Shown here piece after piece: positions 35,937-46,459 of a DNA stretch of 64,000 nucleotides. A program made the translations under genes and the position numbers. Each line of letters begins with the position of its first letter. Position 1 is the stretch's first letter. Under the pieces are notes generated by a model that saw only the letters and a program-made list of their open reading frames with translations, searched no databases and was not told the origin of the DNA. This DNA is from Hericium rajendrae (taxonomy: Eukaryota; Basidiomycota; Agaricomycetes; Russulales; Hericiaceae): contig CM065882.1 in assembly GCA_033439255.1 (NCBI GenBank), positions 1,550,001 to 1,614,000 on the forward strand, written 5' to 3'.

Positions 35937-36423
35937 TGTAACAGACGATAGAGGTCGAGCCGCTACTGTCCGGGAAGTCCAAGGTAGGCGAGCGAGTGAG
36001 GAGGGTATAAAGGTGTCGTAGACCTCCTAGAGAGAGTCCACGAGCTAGAGCTAACAGAACCGAGGATGCCTCAGTCCTGCAGCCAAGCAGATGAGTGATG
36101 AGCTGGCACCTCCTCTGAGGGCCAGCAGCAGATATAGACCTCCTGATGAGGGTATTGGGGGCCACACACCTTCCTTTGAGGGTTGGATCCCAAGAGAACC
36201 TTTCAGATATGAGGAGAACAAGCAGAGACTGAGACAAAAGCAGACAGATGGTGGTGAGTTGGCAAGATAGATGCTTATTCCCAATAAGGAAATCTGCTCT
36301 AAGTACATGATTCAAACTCAGCTATCCTAATAAGGAAACTCTGCAAAACTCGAAAAGTAAGCCAGGTAGAAAAGAGTAAGAAAGTAGAAGACTATAGTAG
36401 TAACTTATAAACCATCCGTTACA
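35937..36423 (-). repeat. LTR, proximal copy (5' in element sense)
   Basis: 487 bp, begins TGTAACAGACGATAGAGG, ends CATCCGTTACA. Confidence 0.93.
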
Positions 36424-36777
36424 GCAATAGTGCACTTCATACTACTACTATTTTTACCAACAACAGTCCACCATTGATAGCAGTAGAACTTGACTATCAC
36501 AACATTAAAATAAATCACTCATTTACCATGAAACATCACACAAATAATGAAAAGACATCATTCAAACTGGTGGCTATAGTGTATTTTGGAGATGTTCATT
36601 TTACTGCAAGAATTATTGACAAAGGAAAAAGAATCGTGTACTATGATGGAGTAACTACTGGTAGGCAATGTGAGTTTGAAGGTATGCTGTCAGATTTTGA
36701 TAATTTGCATTATGCAAAAGAGCAAGAAGCAAGTTTACTTATTTATGCACCTTAATGACTAAATAAATAAATAAAAT

Positions 36778-36826
36778 AGAAATTGTCTTGCCGTGTGAAG
36801 CATCGGCCCTCTCCCCCCAAGTCAAA
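36778..36826 (+). repeat. CCCTCTCCCCCCAAGT motif between Helitron and KDZ remains
   Basis: Direct copy of the motif at 25,981-26,033 (GCATCGGCCCTCTCCCCCCA, preceded by TTGCCGTG). Could be the border of the element behind it or of the captured Helitron fragment. Confidence 0.65.
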
Positions 36827-37779
36827 ACTGTCCCTTTCATTCAACCCTATTATCTTGCTACTGGTGCCCACATTTTATCATGGAGAGAGGCGACAAACAC
36901 AGAAACAAGATTAGATACTATCCTCCTCCAATGGGAGGTAAGCCCGCACGCATAACCCTAGTTGTACGAGAGATGACAAGAAGGTTGCAATCGAGAAATC
37001 TCATCTCCCAAGGGTACAGATTGAGACAGGATGGAATGGAACCCCTATACCTGAAGACCAACATACTGGCCCATCTAGACAGGCAATTTTTGATGCCCTG
37101 CCTGAGCCAAGGGGGCTAGTAGACAATGAGGTCATGTATGATGAGGTCGGCAAAGATGGTGGAATCAGAGAGCCTCTGCATCAGGAAAATGTAGAGGTAC
37201 TATATAGTCCTATCAGAGTTATATAGAGTTCCTAGGGCCATAGCATTGCCCTTTACTCCATAGCCTATATAGCTAAGGAGAGATGCTATATAGTACTATA
37301 GAGCTCAAGAGAGATGCTATGAAGTGCTATCATAGCTATCATAGTTAACTATGCAGCTATCATAAGATATATAGCTATAGTAGAGGCTATGAATGTTATG
37401 TTACTGATATAAGCTATGTCTATAAGATAAACTTGACATATCTATATAAGCTATGCTCATAAGGTAGACTTGACAGATCTATAAAAGCAATAAAATCTAT
37501 TTATACTATCTAATCTACAATCAAACTACAATCAAATTTTCACAAAAGTTTCAAATCAACAAAAACATCAAAATTTTAAAGGACATTATGATTCATCAGA
37601 TAGACTAATACATGAAAAAGTATTATATTATACTAAAAAGTTAACAAGCCTGTATATATTTACAGGTGTTTAAGTCAAACTATATCAAATAAAATAAAAT
37701 AAAAATATAAAACTTATCTCAAAGATAATAAAAAGCGAAAATGAAACCTTAAAGTCAACAACTTATTGTAAGTAAACAA

Positions 37780-38006
37780 TAGAATGAAAGAGCACAAAAG
37801 ATAAGACATACCAAAGAGAAGAAAAAGCGAAAATATTCATGTCTACAAAGATAATACATAAGCATAAAGATTAGTTAACCATGTAACAACATAAGAACTT
37901 ACCGAACAAAGAAAGTTGAAGAGAGGAAGAGAAACGAACGACAGAAGACAAGAGATGGTAGTGGTAGAGAAGAGAGAGAGGACACGCATCGCGTATGCTT
38001 TATATA
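37780..38006 (-). ncRNA. TATA promoter and spliced leader of E1, apparently non-coding
   Basis: On the minus strand TATATAAA (38,006-37,999) is followed by a CT-rich tract (CCTCTCTCTCTTC), then an exon ending at GTAAGTTCTTATG and a TTTGTAG acceptor leading to an exon with TTTTCGCTTTTTC. E2 has the same order. No ATG frame of note follows. Confidence 0.5.
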
Positions 38007-38289
38007 TGTGCGTGCGTCGGAGCCCAAATTGTGGCTGGCCGGCGGTTGCCGGATGCCGCGGCAGAGGCTACTGATTTAGATTTCAGTAAGTTAGATTGAT
38101 TGCTCAAGGACATACACTGTAGTAGATACCTATGTACCTCATTTATCATGTAGAATCAAAGAATTCATACGTGCCCCGTTTTTCTCGAATTTTAAAAGAT
38201 TTTATTTGATTTGTTGAACTCGAAACCGGCAGCCGCGTGAGTCCTGCACTCGACACGTCGACTTCGTGCATTTCTTCGTCCAGTACTCC

Positions 38290-39650
38290 CTCAACTCAGC
38301 ATCCACCTCTCTCTCCCATTCCCCTCGTCTCTCTCCTCTCTCTCCACACCCAAAATACGACGTCGGTCGATGGTCAGGACGGCTAATAGGACTTTCGGGG
38401 GGTCTAGGTAAGTAAATGCATGTTTTTTTTTTGTCTTTTTGTGCTAATCAAACGAGTATTGCTCGTTGCCAACGAGCAATACTCGTGTGCCTTCTCGTGA
38501 TCCCCCGCTCATCTTTGACAACCTCGCCCACACCCACAAGCCTGCGTCATCCCCTCCCCTCGACAACGCCGTGGTCGATGCCGTCGAGTCTTGTTGCTAC
38601 GGCAACGAGACTCGACTAAACGTCACACAACGCGCTCTTCCTCCCGCCTCTACTGCAACACGCATGCACATGCCCAACCCCCCCACTGTTGCCCCTTGCT
38701 GCCAGCGCATGGAAGCCCGTGCCAGCGTGCATATGGCCCCGCGTTGCGCGCGCGGGGCCACATACGCCGGCGACTGCGCCCACACGGCCGCGGACGACGG
38801 TGCCAGCACACGCACCCGCACGGTTCGGCCACCATGTGGGCAGCCGCGCACGGTCCCGCCTTCACATGTGGGGCCACGTGTTCCAGCAACAGCGTGCACA
38901 TGGCCACGAATGACCCCGCCAGTGCACACCCACACGCACATGCTGCGTGGGCAGTCAGGGATGGCCCCGTCTGCGCATGCAGTCAGGGACGGCCCTGTCT
39001 GCATGCGCGGGGCTATGCATCTTGGCGATGGAGCATGTACGGCTGCAGACGACCATGATGGCACGTGCAGAGCATAGCCGACTGCATCAGCGCACCCACG
39101 CAATGCTGCACGAGGCAGTCGCATGCGCTCATGCCAGTGCGCGAGCTGCCGTGCACAGCTCCGTCGCGCACGCTGGGAACTGCATGCGCACGACTGCAGA
39201 CAAATGCGCCAGTGCATGCACGCACGCATCGCGCACATGCTGCACGGGTAGTCGCAGACGGCCCCGTCTGCGGTGCACTGGCCGCACGTGGGGTGACTGC
39301 ATGTGCATGGCCGTGGACAACCGCACAACACACGGTGCAAGTACCCGTATATGGCCCCATCTGTGTGCGCGAGGCCATGCACACCGGTGACCGCACGCAC
39401 AGGTGCGGACGACTGCGCCAGTGCAGGCTGCGTGGGCAGCCGCAGATGGCCCCCGCGGCACGCGCAATGCCGGCGATAGCGCCACGCGGCCGCAGATGAC
39501 TACGCCGGCATGGGCAGCATGGATGGTTCCGCCAGCCCGCGCATATGCGTGTGGGCCGCCATTCTCAAGTTGCAGCCATGCACACCAGCGGCTGGGTCAC
39601 ATGCTTGCGATTGGCCGCGTATGCCTCGCGCATGCGAGGTTGCATTTTGG
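38290..39650 (+). ncRNA. Module A: exon, 49-nt intron, hairpin, C-rich body
   Basis: A CT-rich tract (about 38,310-38,347) precedes an exon ending GGGGGGTCTAG; intron 38,408-38,456 runs GTAAGT to a GTGCTAATC branch point and ACGAG. A perfect 17-bp hairpin with a 1-nt loop follows at once (38,452-38,486: ACGAGTATTGCTCGTTG and complement). A second hairpin is at about 38,583-38,618 (GTCGAGTC ... GACTCGAC around TTGCTACGGCAA). Then about 1 kb rich in GCGCATGC, CACACG and GCCCC, with several frames open. Whether it is translated is unknown. Confidence 0.55.
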
Positions 39651-41306
39651 GACTTACTGAGTAGCTTACCTTTGCAGTGTATTAGGGTTGCTTGTAATAC
39701 ACTAGAATTCAATATCATAGACTTTGACTTCAAATTCTGTGTGCCTATCTGACTTACCATAGTACTCATAGTAACTATAGCATCTAATGTGACTGGATGA
39801 CTCTAGAGTCTAGCTGACTCATTGTAGAGGCCATAGTGACCATAGCAAGCCTATGAGGTTATATAGCAGCCATAGCATCCCTTTAGAAATATATAGCAGT
39901 ATATAGCTTTGACCGACTGCTATGAAAGCTATGATAGGGCTGATAGCCTTATATAGTTTAGAAGAATAGCTTCATAGGCCTGATAGAACTCTAATAGACC
40001 ATATAAGTTAGCACTAAGCTATGTAGAATTTCAATTTCCCTGATGTGGCTGATACTCAGAGAAAGGTGCACCACGATACCTGCTGTTTCCATGGGAATAC
40101 TACTGACAAAATGATCACAGGGTCAGCATGACTATCTTCATAAATGGCTTCTGAAACGAAGTGTATATCTCGACACCATGTTGGAGGGTGAATCACCTCC
40201 CCAAGATATGCTCTGCCATACTTGCAGTCAGAAGACAGGGAGCTGGAGATGTAATGATTGCCTTGGCTGCCCTTTCGAGTGTACTGCGTGCTTTGCAACT
40301 CACCATTCCCATCTCCCATTCCATCGGATTGAGTGGTGGAAAGGCAAATTTTTTGCTCCATCATGGCTGCACTCTGCAGATGTCAAGAATTCTCTAGGGC
40401 ATGGAGGGATGGCATGTCTCACTTTGCAGGCTCACCATAGGCAGTATGACAATGACCAAGATGTGGATCCGGCAGATGAAAGTGCAGACAAATCAGATCC
40501 AACTCTCCCGACCTTGGATGATGATGACACACTCCATTTCTAGACTGATACGTTATCCAGGAAAGCCCGTGATGCCGATGGGAATCCAATCATTTGTATT
40601 GTTGATTCCAATGGGATCCACCGCATGCCTGTCATCTGGTGTCAATGCAAAAATGCCGAACCTCCTGGCTTGCAGCTCTTTTGTCTGGGATTATTTCCTT
40701 CCTCATTTCATTCACCAGAGACCATATTCACATTCCGAGTCTTGGATGACTCTTGTCTCAACAACCTTGAGTGCAAAACGATGGCGTATCACTTCTTCCA
40801 CAAGCTTTGAAGACTCACAAGCAGTGCATTCCCTGCCTCCGTACCAGTACAATGCTTGACCTCCTTCAAATCAGTTCATCACTGCTCACCTACATCTGGA
40901 AAAAGTGTCCACACTACTTTAGCCTACAGTAGAAAATATGATCTACAGTAGCTATAATAGATTATATATTTTCTGTAGCATCTGTTGATAGGTGGGTCTT
41001 TATTACAACTACAGGTAGCCATCTGTAGCCATCTGTAGTGATCCGTAGCAGTCTGTAGATGGTATATCTACTATAGCTTATGTTAGCTACTGTAGCTTAT
41101 ACTAGCTACTGTAGTGCTATACTGCAGTATGTGAGATTCAGTATAATATAGTTTGTTGTAATCCATTATAGTCTCTCATATCACATTTCCAAAAATATAT
41201 CATGTAAAATATTCTATTTTCACTAGTTATATCTTCTACACAAATAGTACCAATGCATATTATATCCCCCTCCATGTCCTTCTGCACCCACAGCACCCAA
41301 TCTCTC

Positions 41307-42353
41307 GTGGGATCTGTTTTGCTGCAGCAAAACAGTTCCCACGTGCCATGTCCACGCAGGTCGACGGGGCATGCAGGAGTCGACGGCCATGCCATTGCCC
41401 ATGGGTTGAGCATGCATGCACGGGTCGTGCACAGGTCGTGCACAGGTCGATGGTGACACGCACAGTGGATTAGCGATGTGCATGGGTTGGTGGAAAGCTC
41501 GCAGTTCCACGTGCATGTGCAGGTCGACAGCGATGCATACGGATTGGTGGGGATGGGGGCAGGTCAGTGGCAACGCATGCGGATTGGTGGGGACGTGCAT
41601 GGATTGACGGGGACGCACACAGATTGACGGGGATGCGCACGGATTGACGGGGATGCGCACAAGTTGGCGGGGATGTGCGCGAGTTGGCGGGGATGCGTGA
41701 GAGTTGGCGAGGGCATGAGAAGGTCGGCAGGCATCTGCACGAGTCGGCGAGGGTGTGCGTCGGTCGACGGCAACACGTGCAGGTCAGTGCACTAGTATGT
41801 GTGAGTCGGCAATGATATGCACGGGTTAATGAGGGCATGCAGGCATTCGCAGTGACCTGCGCAGGTCGGCAGGGGCATGTGGGGATACGCAAGGGCGTGC
41901 ACGGGTCGGTGACGATCTGCGCAGTTCGGCAGGGGCATCCATGGTTCGGCAGAGAAGCAGGCCATATGGGGATGCGTGAGTCAGCAGCAACACATGCAGG
42001 TTGGCAGGGACGCGCGCAGGTGAGCAGCAACGTGCGTAGGTTGGCGGGGGTGCATGCGGGTCAGCGGGGGAGCGTGCGGGTCAGCGGGGGAGTGTACAGG
42101 GTCAGTGATGGCGTGCACGGGTCGGCGGTGACGTGCACGGGTTGACGGTGACATGCGCGGGTCGGGAGCCAGTGCGGGACACACGGGAGCATCCGCGAGG
42201 GTCTGGATGCAGGCAGGAGGGTACAAAAATGAGAGTATCGCTCGCGTTGTCTCGAGCGATACTCTCTTGATTAGTACAAGATAGCTATAAGATGACTGTA
42301 AATACTTACCTTGATTCCCACCCTCACAAGATCCAACGAAGACTGAATCGTAT
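41307..42353 (-). ncRNA. Module B: mini-exon, 43-nt intron, hairpin, 20-bp minisatellite, end hairpin
   Basis: Minus strand, in transcript order: a 44-nt exon (42,353-42,310, contains TTCGTTGGATC) between a TGTAG acceptor and GTAAGT; an intron with TACTAATC; a perfect 14-bp hairpin (42,266-42,231, GAGAGTATCGCTCG arms); about 0.9 kb with a 20-bp period (unit like GTGCGCATCCCCGTCAATCC); and an end hairpin at about 41,307-41,345 whose core is CTGTTTTGCTGCAGCAAAAC with outer arms CGTGGGA/TCCCACG. Confidence 0.6.
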
Positions 42354-42514
42354 CTACAATGAACATGCAAAAGTGAAGCAGCAAAAGGGAAGGGGGAGAG
42401 GGTGGAAGGAAGACGATGTGGCAAACAAAGTCGAGTCACGCACAAGTTGAACGCACGGAGCCGTGCGGCCCAAGCCGTTTTAGTGACCATATATGGACAA
42501 TGAAACAGCACGGT

Positions 42515-43095
42515 CATCAGGAAGGTTGACAACTTTCTGATTGACCTGACAATTTCTAACCCTACTGACAGCTTCTGATTGACCTGATCCACCTGAAAGC
42601 AATCTTGAGAAGCAAATATCTGATCAGACTTTTACATTCAAGAAAAGACATTTATTGTCAGATATATAAGTTTTTAATCTCTAACTAATAGATATATTAA
42701 AATCTTTGATATCTGAAATTTTTGAAAATCTGAGAGTGTCTGATTTCAAATCTGGAGGTCAAATATCAGTCAGATGGATCAGACAGTGTCAGACACCATC
42801 AGATGCTCTCAGACAGTTGCAGATAATTTTCAGATATTTGACCTCCAGATTTGAAAAAAATCTCAGATCAGACACTCTCAGATTTAAAAAATTTTAAATA
42901 TTAGAGATTTTGATATATCTATTAGTTAGAGATTACAAACTTATATATCTGACAATAAATGTCTTTACTTAAATGTAAAAGTTTGATCAGATATTTGCCT
43001 GTTAAGATTGCTTTCAGGTGGATCAGGTCAATCAGGAGCTGTCAGTAGGGTTAGAAATTGTCAGGTCAATCAGAAAGTTGTCAACCTTCCTGATG
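42515..43095. mobile_element. CATCAGG-type MITE, 581 bp, TSD GT
   Basis: Nearly identical to 29,582-30,162 (same length). GT on both sides. Inserted in the centre of E3. Confidence 0.93.
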
Positions 43096-43188
43096 GTGCG
43101 TGGCAGGCTGGGCCTGCGTGCGTTTCGACTTTGAACAAAAAAAACAGCACGGGGTGCGTGGGAAACGTTTGGCTATGGCCAAGCGGGG

Positions 43189-43226
43189 TGCGTGGGAAAC
43201 GTTTGGCTATGGCCAAACACGTCCCA
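43189..43226. repeat. Hairpin with CGTGGGA/TCCCACG outer arms
   Basis: CGTGGGA, then ACGTTTGGC, TAT, GGCCAAAC, then TCCCACG. Same outer arms as the end hairpin of module B. The 33 bp containing its 5' half are tandemly duplicated just upstream (about 43,147-43,213). Confidence 0.7.
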
Positions 43227-43229
43227 CGG

Positions 43230-44640
43230 CTGTCTTTTCAAACCTGCAAGGTATGTTATCCTCCTTTGATGGATAACTTATACATCTTTTGCAGGTATTT
43301 CGTTGGATTCACTACAGGAAACAGCCATAGAGGGCTACACGGTGAGTGCGACAACTCTATTGACCTTTCCTTGCACTAATATAGAGAGTATCGCCCGTAT
43401 TCCAACGGGTGATATTCTCATTTTTACCCTGCGCATGACGCCGACTTGCGTGCTCCCCTCCTAATCCCCGCGCATGGTCGCTGACTCGTGCACACCCCCG
43501 CTGACTCGCAACGCCCCCCGCTCCTCGCGCATGGCCTCGCCGACTCACGCGCACTGAGTCGCTTGCACCTGTACTAACTCCCCACGCCCAGTCCCTTCCA
43601 CCTGCACTGAGCTGCACATGCCCACTCCCGCACCATCCCCCGCGCACCCGCATCACCTTGTGCATGCCCGCACTGCCTCGCACACGTCCGCGCTGCCTCC
43701 TCTGTGTCCGCGCCTTATCCCCCGCATCCGCGCCTTATCCTCTGCATCTGCGCCATCTCCCCCACGTCCGTGCCATCTCCACTGCATCCGCGCCACTCCC
43801 ACCTGCCCGTGCCACCTTCCACACGCCCGCACCATCCCCCGCGCACCCGCGCCACCTCCTCATGCCTGCGCCACCTCGCACACATCTGCGCCACCTCGCG
43901 CACGCCCACGTCACCTCGCGCACACCCGTGTCACCTTGCGCACACCCGTGTCACCTCGTGCATGCCCACGCTGCCTTCCGCATGCCTGCACCATCCCCCA
44001 CACACCCGCCCTGCTCCTCATGCCCGTGCTGCCTCGCATACATCCGCGCTGCCTCGCGCATGCCCGCGTCACCTCACGCATGCCCGTGCCACCTTTCGCA
44101 TGCCCACACCATCCCCCGTGCACCTTCCCTGCCTCCTGCATGCCCGTGCCGCCTCGCACACGTCTGCACCACCTCGCACACGTCCGCGCCGCATCCCTCG
44201 CGTCAGTGCCGCCTCCTCCGCATCTGCGCTGCCTCTCCTGCATTCGCGCCATCTCTCCTGTGTTCGTGCCTTCTCCATCGCATCCGCGCTGCCTCGTGCA
44301 CGCCCGCACTGCCTTCTGCAGGCCCACGCCACCTCGCACATGTCCACGCTGCATCCCTCGTGTCTGCGCCACATCTTCCGTGTCTGCACTGCCTTCCCTG
44401 TGTCCGCACCACCTCCCCCGCATCCATGCCACCTCCCCTGCATCCGTGCCCCTCGCGCACACCCGCGCCGCCTCGCGGATGTCCGCGCCAAGTTGTGCAC
44501 GCTGCCTCACGCATGCCGCTGCCACCTCCCCTGCACCTGCATCACCTCCCCCATGCTACCTTGTGAAGCACTGCCGCTGACCCCCATGGATGTGAAGTGT
44601 GGGAACTGTTTTGCTGCAGCAAAACAGTTCGCATGCTCAG
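43230..44640 (+). ncRNA. Module C: mini-exon, intron, G:U-paired hairpin, 20-bp minisatellite, end hairpin
   Basis: Exon 43,295-43,341 (47 nt, contains TTCGTTGGATTC) after a TTTTGCAG acceptor; intron from 43,342 (GTGAGT) with CACTAATATAG; 15-bp hairpin 43,384-43,419 in which two pairs are G:U instead of G:C or A:U; about 1.1 kb with a 20-bp unit like GCCACCTCGCGCATGCCCGC; end hairpin at about 44,600-44,630 with the TTTTGCTGCAGCAAAA core. All three forward frames are open for over 300 codons, a result of the stop-free 20-bp unit. Confidence 0.6.
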
Positions 44641-44649
44641 ATCCTTTGA

Positions 44650-44983
44650 AGAAGATATATTAGAATCATGTAAATTAGATCATATTTGTAACTATTGTAG
44701 GTCCAATGAGAATCATTGTGAACATCTAAAGTGAAATCAAAGGATGATTTGGGCATTTAAGCATGCCTTTGAGAGTGCAGAATAGCTCAGAGGGAACATT
44801 TTATTTTTGTGATCTACCAGTGCTACAGGATGTACGGTAGCTGCAGTTCTGGCTTTGTAAGATTGCCAGGCCTCCGGATATCAAACCAGTGGCTTACAGT
44901 AGCCAAGGCTCGGTTACTATAGCCAAGGCTCGGCTACCGTAGCCATACCTCGGCTATCACCCAAAAAACCATTTTTCCAGATG
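44650..44983. other. Right subterminal region of E3
   Basis: Short repeats GGCTYGGYTACNRTAGCC and TACAGTAGC, matching the left subterminal CTGTAGC repeats in inverted sense. No gene. Confidence 0.5.
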
Positions 44984-45329
44984 CTATCTCCAGGACCGAT
45001 ACAGAGAGCTTCTCCGTGTGGAGCGGCAATGGCGAGATCTCAAAATGTGAAAGTGGTTTGGCATGGTGCATGGCGAAGCCAATGATGCCCCAGGTTGCCT
45101 CAGTATATTTTGTCCAACATGTGTCCAACCTGGATTCAATGTCCCAGATGACTAGAAGATGTGCGATCTGCACAGGTACGTATGCATATGTTTCTTTCAT
45201 GCCTGTGGTCGTAACGCTCCTGTAGATGGATATTTCAGCATGTCAAGACTTGGTCGTAGACAGCAGAGAACCACCCAAGTCACCAGTGATGATGAGAGTG
45301 AGAGAGCAGAGAGCGACTAGCAGCGCAGT

Positions 45330-45663
45330 GACCTGTATTGGAGGTACAGTACGGTACAGATGAAATGGACAATCTAGGGAAATAGGTGAGTGACAGGGAG
45401 CCTATAAGTACTGGGACGACAATGGGAAAAGAACAATGGACACCATAATGGGTTGAACAATAGAGTGAGAACAATGGTGGCCAAAAGGAGAACAATGGGA
45501 GGGAGAACAATAGGATGTCCCAAAGGGGAACAAGGGCATGGGTGAAGGATAGCCCCAGGTCATGTGAGGAAGTGAACATGTGATGGGGCTGCTGGAGCAC
45601 ATGACCGACACGATGCCTTGATGGCAGAGAAGAAGGCGGAGAGAAATGGAGTGATCTGTGACA
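45330..45663 (-). repeat. Probable gypsy 3' LTR
   Basis: Directly after the pol end and an AGAGAGGGGGTGATG polypurine-type tract, the minus strand starts TGTCACAGATC at 45,663. The far border cannot be fixed because the 5' LTR is not in the window. Confidence 0.5.
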
Positions 45664-46459
45664 TCACCCCCTCTCTAAGATGCACTTTCGCTTGGAGTGC
45701 ATGATGAGCATGGACGGGGTCGAGGTAGATGAGTCCATGAAGATTGGGAGCCTTGAGTGCATGCAGATGGCAGGTGTAGAAGTCAGTGATTGCACCATGA
45801 GCATTGGAAAGAGAGGTACGTGAAAGCCACTGATTTTCCAAATCAGGGTAGCCTGCCCATTTGATGAGATATTCAATGCCGCATTTGTTCCAGGTGAGAC
45901 GAGCATCGAGGACAGACTCAACTTCGTACTCTTCCTTGCCCTCCACAAGGTCAGGTGGTGGTGCAGGGAAGTTGGGACCATGAGCATCAGTTTCCTTGTA
46001 AGGGGACAACAGGGATGTGTGGAACACCGGGTGGATACACCATGTGGGCTGGAGCTTCAGTCAATAAGAGACTGGGCCCAGGACATCAGTGATTTTGAAA
46101 GGTCCCAGGCATCATCTGAGAAATTATATTTTTATATAGCCCAGTATTGATTTATATATCCTATCATAGTGCTGTGAGGTCTATCACCATCTATGTAGCT
46201 ATCCTTCTGAACTATGTAGGGCTACAAGGCCTCTCATAGCTTCCATAGCAGTAGTTAGACACTATATAGTGCTATATATTTCTAAGAGGCAGCTATAGTT
46301 GCTATATAAACTCATTGGCTTGCTATGGTCCCTATGGCCCCTATGACCCTACATTAAGTGAGGTATGAATACTATCATTACTATCTCAAAAGTCAAACAA
46401 GTACGAAAAAATATATATTCATTTTTAAATGGCTACTAGTACAATTAAGTACACTACTA

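Larger units (their letters stand above)
31276..36423 (-). mobile_element. Non-autonomous LTR element (LARD-like), 5.15 kb, TSD GCAAT
   Basis: Two 487-bp LTRs starting TGTAAC and ending GTTAYA flank 4.17 kb with no gag, protease, reverse transcriptase or integrase motif. GCAAT occurs directly on both sides (31,271-31,275; 36,424-36,428). Orientation is inferred as minus because a TGGGGGGGCTC polypurine-like tract adjoins the LTR at 31,762; a primer-site-like TTGGTATCTGAGCC lies about 210 bp inside the other LTR. The longest internal frame is 181 codons with no motif. It must rely on another element's proteins. Confidence 0.9.
30790..36755 (+). pseudogene. USP-like cysteine protease domain of the Helitron protein, split by LTR element
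   Basis: The segment downstream of the helicase reads GLRWCGQTWSCAYDTLFTIL (Cys box), then a CxxC pair (NCTSCEYS) and KKCPQCN. The LTR element intervenes at 31,276-36,423. After removal with one GCAAT the frame continues SALHTTTIF, then YFGDVHFTARIIDKGKRIVY (His box) and ends LLIYAP at 36,755. The layout, Cys box, zinc-binding CxxC pairs, His box, fits a ubiquitin-specific-protease-like fold fused after a PIF1 helicase, as I recall from other agaricomycete Helitrons. A frame change at about 30,790 separates it from the upstream part. Confidence 0.75.
37179..40045. mobile_element. CATC element E1, 2.87 kb, TSD TG
   Basis: Ends CATCAGGAAAATG and ATTTCCCTGATG, flanked by TG. Both subterminal 250-300 bp are rich in CTATAG/TATATAG motifs. 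Inside, from left to right: a minus-strand TATA promoter with a spliced leader, a CT-rich spacer, and a plus-strand exon-intron-hairpin-C-rich module. No transposase is present. It is collinear, in reverse, with E2 at 46,113-49,103. Confidence 0.85.
40893..44983. mobile_element. CATC element E3, 4.09 kb, TSD CTA
   Basis: Ends CATCTGGAAAAAGTG and CCATTTTTCCAGATG, flanked by CTA. Subterminal regions are rich in CTGTAGC/GTAGC motifs. Inside, two hairpin-minisatellite modules (B and C) face outward from the centre, so the whole element is arranged as a large inverted repeat; a 581-bp MITE sits in the middle. No transposase. Confidence 0.82.
36880..45320 (+). pseudogene. KDZ transposase gene with CxC2 cysteine cluster, split by two CATC elements
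   Basis: Exon-like blocks: 36,880-37,176; 40,048-40,889; 44,987 to about 45,320. The middle block shows the CxC2 cluster associated with Kyakuja-Dileera-Zisupton transposases: CHTCSQKTGSWRCNDC, CPFECTACFATHHSHLPFH, IEWWKGKFF and LGHGGMAC. Removing 37,179-40,045 with one TG joins GIREP/LADTQRK; removing 40,893-44,983 with one CTA joins SSLLT/YLQDRYRELLRV. Further downstream: GCLSIFCPTCVQPGFNVP. Stops (for example after DTLHF, and after DLKM) show decay, and the catalytic DDE core is not seen, so the copy is incomplete. Confidence 0.8.

Noticed and set aside
38466-39499. 203-267 codon frames on both strands in module A
   Set aside because: Open on both strands from GC composition and repeats; no conserved start or domain.
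42231-42280. Hairpin plus short tail as a Helitron 3' end
   Set aside because: No CTRR terminus follows; the conserved tail reads as a branch point and 3' splice site in all four copies, with a GTRAGT donor upstream.
43618-44580. Three overlapping 300+ codon forward frames as protein genes
   Set aside because: All frames on both strands are open because of a stop-free 20-bp unit; no frame is favoured and no domain is seen.
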